DNA of 64,000 nucleotides from Dipylidium caninum (taxonomy: Eukaryota > Platyhelminthes > Cestoda > Cyclophyllidea > Dipylidiidae). This document shows, piece by piece, positions 26,213-37,249 of the stretch (position 1 is the stretch's first letter; every line of letters begins with the position of its first letter). Where the stretch lies: positions 371,601 through 435,600 of the forward strand of contig QEYB01001194.1 of NCBI GenBank assembly GCA_017562135.1. The letters are read 5' to 3'. The position numbers and the translations under genes were made by a program. The notes beneath the pieces were generated by a model. It did no database searches and was not told the origin of the DNA. It was given only the letters and a program-made list of their open reading frames with translations.

Positions 26213-26583
26213 CCTGAGTCCTCAATTCTCGTATTGCTACTCTGTTCATGGCGAAATGTCGGTCTTCGTATTTGCCTACTATTCAGTCGGGTATGAAGAT
26301 TTCAAACGACACATTTCGCTGCGTTATTTAGTTTGAGTAGTGCTTCTGGTGCGGTTTTTGTTCTTTCTTTCCCTTGCAATCTTTCCTCGTTTTAAAGTAG
26401 TCCTTTGTGTTTCGCGAATCCATCAAGCTAACTGATGTAATGATTGTGCTTGTTTCAGATTATTAGATTCGTATCCTTTTGTTGAAATGGCAGGGAAAAT
26501 AACCAAAAAAGAAGGAATTAGTGGGGGAGAAATAGAGTTTATGTGAACAGAAAGTGCACGGAGTGGTGTGGAGTCGACGACAC

Positions 26584-27238
26584 TTAGAGAGGTGCCGTCT
26601 CGAAGAGGTGATCTGTTGGGGAGGGCCTCAACGGTTCGTGTTGTTCTGCGTTCCTTTCTCTAATTGTACTACCCTTCTTCTTCCGACAACACTGTCCGCA
26701 TTTTCCTTTCCTAGCCACCACAATGGTGTATGCAATGATCAGCGGTAGGGGTGTAAAGATGGACACCGCGAGAGGCATCACGGCTCCAATATCGCCTTCG
26801 GGTTGGGGCATTGAGTAGATGAGAACGAGCGTCGCAATTCCCGTGTTCTGAATGCCTGTCTCTATCGATATTGTGATTATCTCAGTCCGAGAACGCCGAC
26901 ACAGCCAGGCGATTACGGAGGCGAGGAGAAATCCCACCCATGGGAGCGTCGCTGCCGTGGGGAAGAGGAGGGGAAAGGCTCCCAACTGAGCGTAGATGGG
27001 TAAATTGGCGTAGATCCCGAATCCGATGACGAAGAGGAGGAAGACAAAGATCAATGGCTTAAGGAGGAGGCTGACGCAACGCTTGGCCACCTTCGGCCAA
27101 CGCCACTTCACCAGCATGCCAAGGAAGGCAGGGACCAGAAGGTAGCACAGTTGTCCGGCGATTTGGGAGTAGGGGATGTGGATGGCTTTGGTGTCGAGAA
27201 AGAAGCGTCCGTAGATGAAGAGTGTTAAGGGCATCATG
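26584..27238 (-). CDS. SLC10-type gene, coding exon 3 (last)
   Basis: A 217-residue open frame from MMPLTLFIYGR to a stop at 26584. The acceptor is CTCTTCTATTTCCAG, with a TTAAC branch-like site just upstream. It contains the remaining helices, including the sodium-site helix with SIETGIQNTGIA and the MPLAVSIFTPLPL helix. The cytosolic tail of about 40 residues is Cys- and Lys-rich (KGKCGQCCRKKKG), so membrane-anchoring lipidation is possible but not shown. Unlike the other exons it has no frame break. Confidence 0.9.
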
Positions 27239-30200
27239 CTGGAAATAGAAGAGGTTAATCCTGCGTTTAACGTTCGCGCGTGAGGACCATTGTTTGGGCC
27301 CGCCGCCCCGTCCATAATAGGTGGGTAATTTGTCAAAAGCCGAATTACCTCAGAGAGGTGACTACTAAGCTAGTGTGAGAATTTCCTGTTTACCTAGTAG
27401 AGAATAGCACTTTTGACGAAAATGACTGTTCCCTATACGCTGCTGGCATTTGGAAGGCCAGGGAGTTGGACGCTTCCAAAGTCGCCGCTTGAATTTCGTA
27501 GTCCGTGTGGTGACGGAAGATGCCATGGCCGCTGACAGGTAGGAGACGGAAAAAGTCTGCCCCAGAGCCGGCTACGACAGAGGCCCGAGTTGTGACTCAG
27601 TTTTGCGGATCACCTTCGGGCGACGCAAGAGCCACCTGAATTGGCAGTGTCGTTGGGGTGGCAGGAGTCAACGCGTACACTTTCTCGCTTCTCTGGCGGT
27701 CAATATCTCCCAACTCCCCTTGCTTATACCTTCTTTCCTTCACGCCCATGCGGGTTGTTCTTCTAGCAAGAATATCCCAACCGCCTGATTAGAGTACCGC
27801 CATGAAAAAGAAAGATAGAAAGGAAGGGGCTGTTGACTCCAAATCCAATCATTCGATGACGCTCTACTCATCTCTGTTTGAGTAGCGCGCAGCGACTCGC
27901 TGATTAACAATTGCGTATGAAAAGCGGTATGTTGAACTTCTCGTGAAGGAGTTGAGCGATCAAACAATCTGCGGAGGACGTGGCGCGAGGAGGAATAAGT
28001 AGGTGAGGCAATTTTTTTTCGGGGAGGAGGAGGAGGAGGAGGAGGAGGAGGAATCAAACAGAAGTCTTCCCTCCGTGCTCTAAGCACACCTCGTCTCCTT
28101 TACCCTCCCCGCCCCAACGCCTGCCCCAACACTCCTCATTTCTGACAGGGCCATCACCGAACGAGTTTTCCCCAAGAGAGCACGCAATCAGAGCTCCTTC
28201 CACCCTCTAAAGTCTTTGCTCAAAACCCACCACATACCACTCAGGCAATCGTTTAGTCCGACTCGACTAGTGGTGCACAGCAGTGACCCGAGCGAAGACG
28301 AGGTCTTGCCGGTCTCCTTTGGATCGGCCTCATGGAGGGGGCTGTGTGGTAATGGAGTTGACGCGGGGGCTCTGTGATCATTGGCCTCGGCCAAACACGG
28401 CGGAGGCAGGATGGCGCTCCAGGACACGTCCGTCGGTGTGCGAACCCCTAGACTTCCCTCCTGATGCTTCCACGTTCGAGGTCTTGCTTGCCGTAACGCC
28501 GTCTGAACTTCTCCCTGCTACCAAATCCCTTTCGAATTCGACGACCGTTAGGCAAAGCAGCAGAGAGTTGGAGCGATGATGGCCGACATTTTGTAAACCA
28601 GTTGATAGTGCATGCCTTTCCCGGTGAGGAGGTTGCAACACCCACCAGGGGACGTTGATCACCCCTACGGAGTCACTTTGATGAAGTGGAGAGTTTATCT
28701 GCCGTCACGAAACGCATTAGCCGAACACACCAATATGCGCGTGTGCTTGCCATCTATATCAGCGCACAGCCTGTCAACCTTCATGATCTTACTGCTGAAA
28801 AGTCTATGATTATTCGACTCACCACCACTACCACAGGCGTTGTCGTCCTCATCATCAGTCCTTAGTTTGTGGCAGAGCCTTAAAGGCTTTTCAACACTCT
28901 AAATTGCCATTTTTGTTTGATAGAGCGTACACTGAGTGTGTATTAGGCATGTGATATTTTTCCTCCTGATGCCTCCATGTTGGAGGTCTTGGTCCTTCCC
29001 TCTTCCTCTTTCCCCTCCCCCCCTCATCCCTCTAGACTGTCTGCCTCCAACCAAATGCGGTCCTGATGGGGTCTACATTGAGACCTTTGCGACCCTTTAT
29101 GGAACGGATTGAGTTTGGCCCCATGAAGGAGAAACCTCCCTCCACTCTCCCCACGACTTCCCCTTTGCCTTTTCGTTTCAGGTAATGCGAGTTCAAATAT
29201 AACTTCAAGTGATGCCATGTTGCGTGGCATTTGAATTCGTATTTACCACAGCAAAGTAATTGACTTCGGTTAGAATGGGTAAAAATTGGAGGGTTTAACA
29301 CAGCCTTAAGACTGTCTCGCGTGTTTTCTTCCTACTGAGTTAGACGACTGGCGACGTCACTCATTTGAAAATGAGCTCCAAAGCATGCCGCAACGACAGA
29401 CCTGTGCTTGCGTCGGTCTATTATAACACTCAAACTTGGGCTGTCAAATCTGCACACTCGCATACAAGTAAATACTTTCTCATTGGAAGTGAAGACGTGC
29501 CTGCTGGAATATATTCTTAACGGAACCACTGAAAAAATACCCTTGAAGCCATATGACCCACGAAATTAATGTGCCGCCAGGGCGCTAAAAATGATAGTTC
29601 ATTAATAATAATAAGAAAAACAATAGTGGTAAACAAGACTGTCCATATTTGCTACGATCGCGCGATGATGCTGCTGCTGAAATTCATTACCAAAGTGTAA
29701 GAAAGCAATTGAGTTCCTAGTCTCGTAGTGTGGGTTAGTAGGGTGAAACGTGGGGAGAGGACAGAGACGGGGATGTGCGTCAGGAGGCTAAACCTGGACC
29801 AGATTCAAAGGAGATGTCAGCAAAAAGACTCTTCCCACTCAAAATTTCACAGACAACACGCCAAATATGCAAGGTGAGCGAAGTGGAAGGTCGCATGGTG
29901 TGGGATGAAAGCAACTCACCCAAGGCAGCGACAGAGCTGACGAAGGTCATGGTCATGCTGAGGTTGAGATCTCCGTTTAACAACAGAGTCCAGATGTTTT
30001 GATCCACCGCCACCAGGACAGCAACCGGTGGTGAGGAGGCCGAATCCGAACTCCGGTTTGATCGGCACCAGCATCGCCACGCCAAATGCTATCTGTTCCC
30101 GTCAGCGTCAGTGTCGTCGTGTTGGTGCACGCAATGGAGATGCACAAATGCTGGCGGTCAGTCAGTTAGTCGGTCTGTCGGCTAGAAGAGTCGAGCATTC

Positions 30201-31499
30201 ACGAGCACAGACGCGCACACACATCTACTGCTGACCCTTCCTCATCTTCCACGTCTTCGGTGCGTGATTCCTTCTACACTCACTTACCTAACCTTGCCTA
30301 CAACTTTACTCAAACAATCAACCAAGCGTCCAACGATTTCAAGAAAGAACTAACGAACGAATGGACAGTTGAGAAACCTCGGCCCCACTCATTAGGGAGG
30401 CCGATGTACGTGAGGCCTCACTTTGCCGCTTAGGAGAACGCCAACACCCTTCCCGCAGCGCCACCATCTCAACTCCAACGCAACTGGAAGGCTGATTAAC
30501 CTGTGGTGGTGGCAGCACTACGTCCTCGACCTAATCATCAGGATTTTCCTTCCGTTGCGTCTAGTCTACATCATTTCCCAAACGCAGCAGTTTTCACCGA
30601 CCAAGTGGAAAGTCGGCGGCTGTCAGCGCCTATCGGTTCTGACGAAGTTAGACGAAAAATGCAGTCAATAACAGTGCAATCCGACTCACCAGTGGCATTA
30701 AGCCAAAACTGGCACAGGAAGCCGATCGAGAGGGCCACCGGTTTTTTTGAAGAACTCAAACATCGCCATAGCGTCTAGCTCACAACCCATGACCAAGGTG
30801 AGACAGCAGATCATGCCTGCTACGATGACGCGAAATATGATCTCTGCAACACTTCGGGGCCGTAGAACCTTCAGGTGAATGCCCATTGCCGCTGGTGCTG
30901 CTGCCTCGTTTTCCTCGTGCGTCCACTCCTGTTCACCAGCCATCGGGTGTACTGATGCACCGAACTGACGTTCAGTCGATCAAAGGTGGAACGTGCCTCC
31001 TCCGCCGCCTTGCTTCGCCTCTCTGATCCACACGTTCAAGTAGACACTGCCCATGCGATGTCGGCCTATGCTGAAGTTGAGCGTCATGTCAACCTCACCG
31101 GACTGAGGTAGATCCAGAAGGCGGGGACGAGGGTGGCCACAGCGTGAAGATCGGTGTCAAAGACGCGACCACAGGAGTACTCGTGTGTCCAGTGAAGTTG
31201 CAGACCAGTGTGTAGGGCACACCATTACTCGGGAAGGTGAGATTGTCAGTGGGACAGGACAGATTGAAGGCATGCATGGAAGTGAAGTGTCTTCGTGGTC
31301 GTGGTCGAGCTCGCGATTCCACCGGAGGCCGACAGATTGGCGGCCTCGGCGTCGATCCGCCGACGGTCGTGAGGACGCGAGGCTCGCAGATTAGTCCACC
31401 GATCGACTCTTGCGTCTCGGTGGGAGAGAAAGCGGCGACAGAGTGGTGGCGGGTGCTGAAGAGGAGGATGAGGAGGCAGACGTGCATAGTCCTTCTCAT
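26584..31499 (-). CDS. SLC10 family sodium-dependent transporter, P3/SLC10A3-like
   Basis: A multi-pass membrane protein of the sodium/bile-acid cotransporter family. Exons are 30690-31499, 29920-30092 and 26584-27238. The first gives a signal peptide (MRRTMHVCLLILLF), an extracellular domain with NLS, NFT and NFS sequons, then the first helices with LVMGCELD and a WLMPL-type end. Exon 2 gives the crossing motif GGGGSN and NLSMTMT. Exon 3 gives ETGIQNTGIA and the remaining helices. SN, the S/T pair and E/Q in these motifs correspond to the two sodium sites known from bacterial ASBT structures. A signal peptide plus a long extracellular N-terminus is typical of the P3 branch. The substrate cannot be told. 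The ATG at 31499 has G at -3. The frame breaks at several places (see exons and findings), so no continuous translation exists as written. Sequence error seems likelier than gene death because motifs and splice sites are intact. Confidence 0.85.
28021..28052. repeat. GGA trinucleotide microsatellite
   Basis: Ten or so GGA units, which read as a run of prolines on minus. It lies in the intron of the SLC10-type gene. Confidence 0.95.
28330..29010 (+). repeat. R3 repeat, copy 1
   Basis: 28366-28955 is the reverse complement of 33185-33790. The part 28640-28950 is about 98 percent identical by eye, and the 28440-28600 part slightly less so. At 28955 the similarity continues into a second, diverged unit: CCTCCTGATGCCTCCATGTT at 28964 repeats CCTCCTGATGCTTCCACGTT of 28459. 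The element is therefore probably a tandem or terminally repeated unit of about 0.5-0.6 kb. No coding frame is conserved across it. Confidence 0.9.
29920..30092 (-). CDS. SLC10-type gene, coding exon 2
   Basis: The exon starts after GGGAACAG with IAFGVAML, continuing the WLMPL of the previous exon in phase, and reads to TTGCCPGGGGS. T4 at 29997-30000 (A4 on minus, A3 expected) then shifts the frame, and the next frame gives NIWTLLLNGDLNLSMTMTF and SSVAALG. It ends at G|GTGAGT (donor 29919-29914). After correcting the extra A, one base is missing to join the next exon, most simply a lost G in the GGG at this donor or after the next acceptor. Confidence 0.8.
30690..31499 (-). CDS. SLC10-type gene, coding exon 1
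   Basis: Signal peptide, secreted domain, a linker and the first two membrane helices. The conserved core runs from KVLRPRS through LVMGCELD to FKK and PVALSIGFLCQFWL. T7 at 30742-30748 (A7 on minus, A6 expected) shifts the frame at FKKP. TT at 30698-30699 (AA on minus, one A expected) turns WLMPL into WLNAT. With one A removed the exon ends in phase 0 on CTG|GTGAGT. The N-terminal 450 bases switch among all three phases up to six times (for example SGEVDMTLNFSIG then EEARSTFDRL). These breaks are less certain because this domain is poorly conserved. Confidence 0.75.
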
Positions 31500-32180
31500 G
31501 GCAGTTGACACAATCAACTTTCATCAACTTGTGTGTGTCTGTCTTGAAGTTGCCAAGCATTTCTGTTTTTCGCCAATCAAACAACAATCGCACATCCGCA
31601 CACACACACGTAGAGGCAGAGATGCTGGCACAGGCATAAGCACAAGCTCGCACACCCGCGCACAAAGGACTGGAACCTCGGGTAGGATGGAGGTCTTCGC
31701 CTCTCAGCGGTACACACAGCTCAAGCCGCCAATTTTGGGCTGACGGAGGGGGCGAGGCAGTTGGGGGGTGGGAGAGACGCTTCGCAGGTTGAATCACCGA
31801 CTGCCCACCATTGCCGTCCACACCTCCCTCCCTCCATCCATTCGAGTTGGGCTGTACCGACCCTACCGCAAGGATTTCTCCCCCAACCAATTGCCTCGAT
31901 ACTGCACCAGCCTGGAGGAGAGTTTCTATGCACTGAGGCTTCGACGACGCTGTGCTCCCTCACTATCCTCCAAGGTCTCTCCAACACTCCTGCTCCTGGG
32001 TTGCGAGGATCGGAGCCACCCTGTACACGGCCACGGAAACAAACACGCCTTATGTAAACGTACTTGGCAGGGCGCCGGGCTCTAATGGCCCGCACCCTGT
32101 TTTTCTACTCCTCTCTCTGTCCCTCATCTCTCAGCGGTGGCTTTTGCCGCATTTATTTACAAAAACCGACGTTTCTTTAC
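31500..32180. promoter_or_regulatory. Upstream region of the SLC10-type gene
   Basis: The 5' flank of the minus-strand gene. It holds a CA/CG-rich tract at 31590-31670 and a CpG- and CT-rich block at 31750-32060 that could be a promoter. I found no TATA box at a fixed place and cannot name the transcription start. Open frames on both strands here (for example 31246-31890 minus, 31768-32085 plus) are what such composition gives by chance. Confidence 0.3.
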
Positions 32181-33055
32181 CTCAGCGATTTCAGGTAATG
32201 TGTAATGTTGAGGCGTTCATCTCGATGGTCTCATTGGCGTTACAGAAGGCAATCAACACCTCCGAAAGTGAAAGCGTCAGTTTCGCTGGCAGTGGAAGCT
32301 TTTCAGAAAGGAGAGGAGGGGTCGAGGTGGGGAATGGAGTAGACGACTCAGATTTCCTATTTTGCATGCGCCGCGTGGGTAGAGAACGACGAAGTGCGAG
32401 TCCTTTGGGAAGAAGCGCATATTTCGCGGCTGATGGAGTCTGGAATGTCACAATACCTCGAAGATTAAGTGCCCGTCGAGGAGGAGGAAAAAGCGAGGAG
32501 GTGAGCGTGTGGGGGTTAGTGCTGGGTTACGCATAGATTGTCATCGAAATTAAAGTGACACCTACTAGCTTATTTTAGACTTCTGCTAAGCTGGAAACCG
32601 TCTTCCGCACTGCCATTATCATGTGAGACTGTGGACTACTCTTCCCCATGGGAACAATGAGTTGGACAGACGGTTAGTTCGTCGGCCAATTTGGGCCTAT
32701 GCCCCTAATAAATCCCCCTCACCCACAACATTCGACAGATTCTGGGACACAATTACGCGTGAGATTTGGTATAGTGGGAAAAATGCGAATCGCCTGTACC
32801 CACCACCAAACCCCAGTTCCAGAAGAATGAGTATGTTAATCTCATCGTAACGGCATCATTTGATTGGAGGCAGACATGTCGCAACTTGCAAACATAGTCC
32901 CCTCAGGACTGCATTAATTGATTGTTATTTGGTTGGCAGTAAGACATGACCTTGAGGAACAATCACATGAGAGTATGAGAAATTTGTAATCAAAAGGTGC
33001 TTATCTTTGCTACTGACACTCAGGAGGCGGAATTAGATGCACCATAGGAAGAAGT
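32180..33055. other. Unassigned stretch with a plus open frame
   Basis: A plus frame continues to 32536 and reads VSLALQKAINTSESESVSF and then Ser- and Arg-rich residues. A pyrimidine-rich run with CAG precedes it, so an exon is possible, but no family is recognised. The remainder shows nothing. Confidence 0.3.
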
Positions 33056-33059
33056 TAAG

Positions 33060-33795
33060 GAGTTCCGGAGACCAAAGGACGTATCCTGGAGCGCCATCCT
33101 GCCTCCGCCGTGTTAGGCCGAGGCCAATGATCACAGAGCCTCTGTATTAACTCCAATTGGAAGAGTGAAATGCCCTGTTAAGCTGAAAAAATATCAACAT
33201 GCCTAATACACACTCAGTGTACGCTCTATCAAACAAAAATGGCAATTTAGAGTGTTGAAAAGCCTTTTAAGGCTCTGCACAAACTAAGGACTGATGATGA
33301 GGACGACAACGCCTGTGGTAGTGGTGGTGAGTCGAATAATCATAGACTTTTCAGTAGTAAGATCATGAAGGTTGACAGGCTGTGCGCTGATATAGATGGC
33401 AAGCACACGCGCATATTGGTGTGTTCGGCTAATGCGTTTCGTGACGGCAGATAAACTCTCCACTTCATCAAAGTGACTCCTTAGGGGTGATCAACGTCCC
33501 CTGGTGGGTGTTGCAACATCATTACGGGGAGAGGCATGCACTATCAAACTGGTTTTACAAAATGCCGGCCATCATCGCTCCAACTCTCTGCTGCTTTGCC
33601 TAACGGTCGTCGAATTCGAAAAGGGATTTGGTAAGGCAGGGCGAAGTTCAGACAGCGTTACGGCAAGCAAGACCTCGAACATGGAAGCATCAGGAGGGAA
33701 GTCTAGGGGTTTCGCACACCGACGGACGTGTCCTGGAGCGCCATCCTGCTCCGCCGTGTTTTGGCCGAGGCCAATGATCACAGAGCCCCGCAATA
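33060..33795 (-). repeat. R3 repeat, copy 2 (inverted to copy 1)
   Basis: The reverse complement of 28366-28955 occupies 33185-33790. A further copy of the outer 95 bases (GATCATTGGCCTCGGCC, then GGCGGAGGCAGGATGGCGC on minus) lies at 33065-33160, so the outer segment is present twice here. Copy 1 and copy 2 differ mostly by single-base gains and losses in short runs. The repeat sits upstream of the SLC10-type gene. Confidence 0.9.
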
Positions 33796-33869
33796 TCATC
33801 TTGTTACCGTCTGTATAACATGAGGTTAGAAGTCGTCATGCGTTCAGCAGGATTCTTCTACATAGATGA

Positions 33870-34765
33870 AACTATCTCATTCACACGAGACATTTGCTCG
33901 CATTCTCATCAGACACGAGGACATCTCCAGATTGGTGTCTTCTGCGTGCTCCATTCCACCATTACGCGTGTGAGGCGATCACATTCTCGCGAGAATGGCG
34001 CGTGCATATTTCGCTCTCCACTGGCGTCCCCCTGCCAGAAACTCTACCCAAGGCAAAAAGGGTCCTCGAGATTGCATGGGGCGATGAGGACCAACCTTGA
34101 GACTTTACATGAGTCGGCATACAAACTGACGAACCTTAATTAAAAACATTTTCCTTGAACCACCACCGGCGTTGGTGAATGGATCCACAACGTAACACAG
34201 CCACTGTCACTTCATGTGCATTTCATACCCACATCACTCCCTCTCCACACCTCTCACACTTAACACAAAGCGCCGCGCACACTCGACGCAAGCGCACACC
34301 GCACAAGAGAAAGCAATTTAAAAAAAGGAGCAAAAGTAAAGCATATGTGGATCATTGTGCAAATACTCATTGCATGACAGAAGCCACTTAAAGTCCTTTA
34401 GAAAAATAGAGCTTATGACAGTCCAGCAACCCATCTTAATCCGATGAGCCTCAGGGGCTTTAGTTGACGGCTGCTTCGGTTCAGTATGACGTGAGGCGCC
34501 TAGTCGAGGGTGTGAAATTCCTCTTTCCGAGAAAAAAACTTTCCAAACTAAACAGAGACCTATTCTTACAAAGGGATATATTCCGGCATTAAAACCCGAT
34601 TATTACCTACTCTCACACCCTTTTGCGGATTCGTCATACAACATCATCACTGCTTCCTTTCTCTTTGTGGAACAAAATTACTTGTGTTGGAAGAATGGTC
34701 GAAGGCCTGCAGAATTCCTTACCAACACAAACTGACTTTCTTGTCTCTTACTTGCCCCTACGAAG
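33870..34765 (+). repeat. R4 repeat, copy 1
   Basis: Collinear with 48585-49305. Shared landmarks are TCTCATCAGACACGAGG, TCTTCTGCGTGCTCCA, GGGTCCTCGAGA, AGCAAAAGTAAAGCAT, TTAGTTGACGGCTGC and CAACACAAACTGACTT. It contains the 14-nt palindrome ATTCTCGCGAGAAT at 33983-33996. No long frame is shared. Confidence 0.85.
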
Positions 34766-34769
34766 GAAG

Positions 34770-37245
34770 ACGAGATAAAAACGGCTGGTTTCCTAGTTGT
34801 GGCATTCAAATGATTCTTAACATCTCCTACAATGTTGCCTTTATCCGGCTTCGATCTGCCCTCCCATTCAAGAGACGTTTCCACTCATGAAAGCGTTACT
34901 TCCGGTGGGTTCTGCGTGCTACGTACATTGCCAATGAGGTGCTCGGATATTGACATTAGCTAGTCACTCACTAGAACAGAAACAAGCTTACAGTCTGCCT
35001 CCATACTCCGCTAAGATTTTATCGCTGTTGCGATATGGTTGTCGAATGGCAAAATAAATGCTACTTTTTACTATTAGAATCGGGGTGGACGTTTGACTAA
35101 GCGAAGTTTGAGCCTCCTTCACATTGTAGGTATGTAGATAACGGCTTTCTAGTCAAGAATTGTCGCCGTCGCTTTCCCAACACCAGATAGTGGACTGTGA
35201 CACCTTTCCCACATATCCATTCGTCTACATGCCACGTATAGACTTGGCAGTTACCGCATCACGTCGATAGTAGGTGGATTGCTTACTTACTGACGTGCCT
35301 TTGAGTTGAGAGTCTGAAGGGCAATTCACGAAGTAGCATCCTTTTTTCATCAAAGTACTCATACCTCCTTTTGCTTCATCTTCCATCTTTACACGAAGCT
35401 TCGTTCCTCATTAAAGCTAGTACCTCTGACTCAGGGCGACTTGGGGATGCAAATGACATTTAGTAATCAAATTCGAGAAAGATTATTACTAACTCGTCCG
35501 AGCATTCATGCCCCCTCTTGGTTTTGGCACAAATTGGTCTGCGTCTTACTTCCTACACTTAAGTGGTCACGCCTCAAAGTTCAAGTGTAATCGGAAGCTG
35601 GTAATAGAGTCTTGCAATGAAGCAAGAATTTCCACTTCTCTGTTGCCACTTTCCGGGGGTGTTAAGTGTAAAATACAGGGCATAAATAGTACTTTGAAAT
35701 TTTTGCTTTGATCCCACAGCAGAGAATACATTACTCTGAACACGATATTCAGAACTCACAAAAGAAGAAATGAGAGCTTGTTTTCCTGTAGTACATTTCT
35801 TAATCGTAAGTAGATATAATGTGACACATTGGCCTACTGTTTCTAGCTACATTAATCAGCTCTCAGCACTTTCCCATGACTTATGAGATTAGGAGATGGT
35901 TTGTCATATTCTTCCATGAGTCGTCGAGTTTAACGTACCGAATTGACGTTGCGGTGGCGTGGTGCGCGTGGTTCACTGGTTCCACTTGCACTTTTAGGGT
36001 TTTTATCCACCTGAGCAGTGGAATACGCGGCAATGTGAGCGGGGGCCATAACTTCGCCACCTCCACCACTTGAACACTGGTGGTCTCCGCTCCCTCCGCT
36101 CCGGGAGGTAGAACTGGAGACCAGTGGAGTGCAAGTGGTGTTCTGCGACTAAACAGTGGACGGGGTTCTTATTGGTGGCGTCGAATATGCCGCGTGCAAA
36201 TACACAATCATCTCAGTAATGTCGTTGAGTTGACATTGAGCAAGTTACGATGGGCATAAATTTAATGAATATTAACACGAGAAATAATTAGACAGGCCAA
36301 TATGCTGCCGACAGAGTTAGCAAAGTAACTGGTGTTAAGTTTCAATCGGATAAAAAGATGGACACAGGTTTGCTGCCCTGTCACTTAGAAGAGCAATCCA
36401 AATCTCTGGGAGAGAATAGTATAGTATGGAATTGTTGTAGTGATTCAGAGGTGCTAGTGGATTTGGTGGTTGTCTGGTAATTACGTTACTGACAAATGTG
36501 CTGAAGTCGTGGGAACTTATACAATGAGGCAGAAATAAGACCATCCTCAGATCTTGGCGTTTTCGAAGTACCGTCAATTATTCTACGATTCTGTGAAAGC
36601 GGACCACCCTATTGTCTGGCGAGAATTATGTTTATTTTGAAAGGTTTTCATCTAAGACGTATTATTGCTTCATCTGATCCTCGTCCTCTACCTCAGGTGG
36701 CGATTCAATCACGTTGTCTTGCTGATCTGCATCAGCAGTTGGTTAGTCGTGGTGGAGAAGTAACTACGGAGCTCAAACAAGTCCGCCACAAGTCTCAGCG
36801 TCATATGCCGCCATAAAGGCTGTGACATGCGGTGCATTCAATGAGAGGAAGCGAAAGAAGCTGAGGTCGAATGTACGAAGAAGTTCAGCGTGAAGCCGAG
36901 TTTCTGGCTCGGCAGCCCCGACCGAAGACTGCCTACTGTGAAAAGAGCATTGATTTCGAGAATGTGGTCGCCTAATGTGCGTGATGGCGGAGTGGAAGGA
37001 GGCGGAAGGGGCAGAGTGGAGATATTCCTTGAATTTGAAGAGGGGGTGAACACAATCCTGCTGTCAATCTGAAAAATGAGGCTATGAAGAAGTGGCGCGC
37101 TGAATGCTTAACGATGTTAATCTGCTCAAGACCCCTTAAACAAGTCTACACGAAAGACAATGTGCTCTGCAGAGCAGTTTGGGCATCCACGATGAGACAG
37201 CATACTGAAAAACCGCATTGTGACGAAACAATGTGGACGAAATCA
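34770..37245. other. Unassigned intergenic stretch
   Basis: No gene recognised. All frames are short. An imperfect foldback lies at 36060-36147 (separate entry). Confidence 0.45.
36060..36147. other. Imperfect inverted repeat (foldback)
   Basis: CCACTTGAACACTGGTGG with TCTCC is mirrored by GGAGACCAGTGGAGTGC with AAGTGG. About 18 of 23 positions pair across a GC-rich loop of roughly 25 bases. A further CCACTTGCACT occurs at 35978, so the arm is present twice in one orientation. Confidence 0.6.
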
Positions 37246-37249
37246 CGTC

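Larger units (their letters stand above)
27239..29919 (-). other. SLC10-type gene, second intron, holds R3 copy 1
   Basis: About 2.7 kb between GTGAGT and TTTCCAG. It contains the GGA microsatellite at 28021-28052 and the R3 repeat at about 28330-29010, both non-coding. The first intron (30093-30689) is about 0.6 kb, and I see nothing in it. Confidence 0.75.

Noticed and set aside
31246..31890. 214-codon minus frame beside the SLC10-type gene
   Set aside because: Its 3' part is one phase of the frame-shifted N-terminal exon and its 5' part is CpG- and CT-rich upstream sequence. It is not a separate gene.
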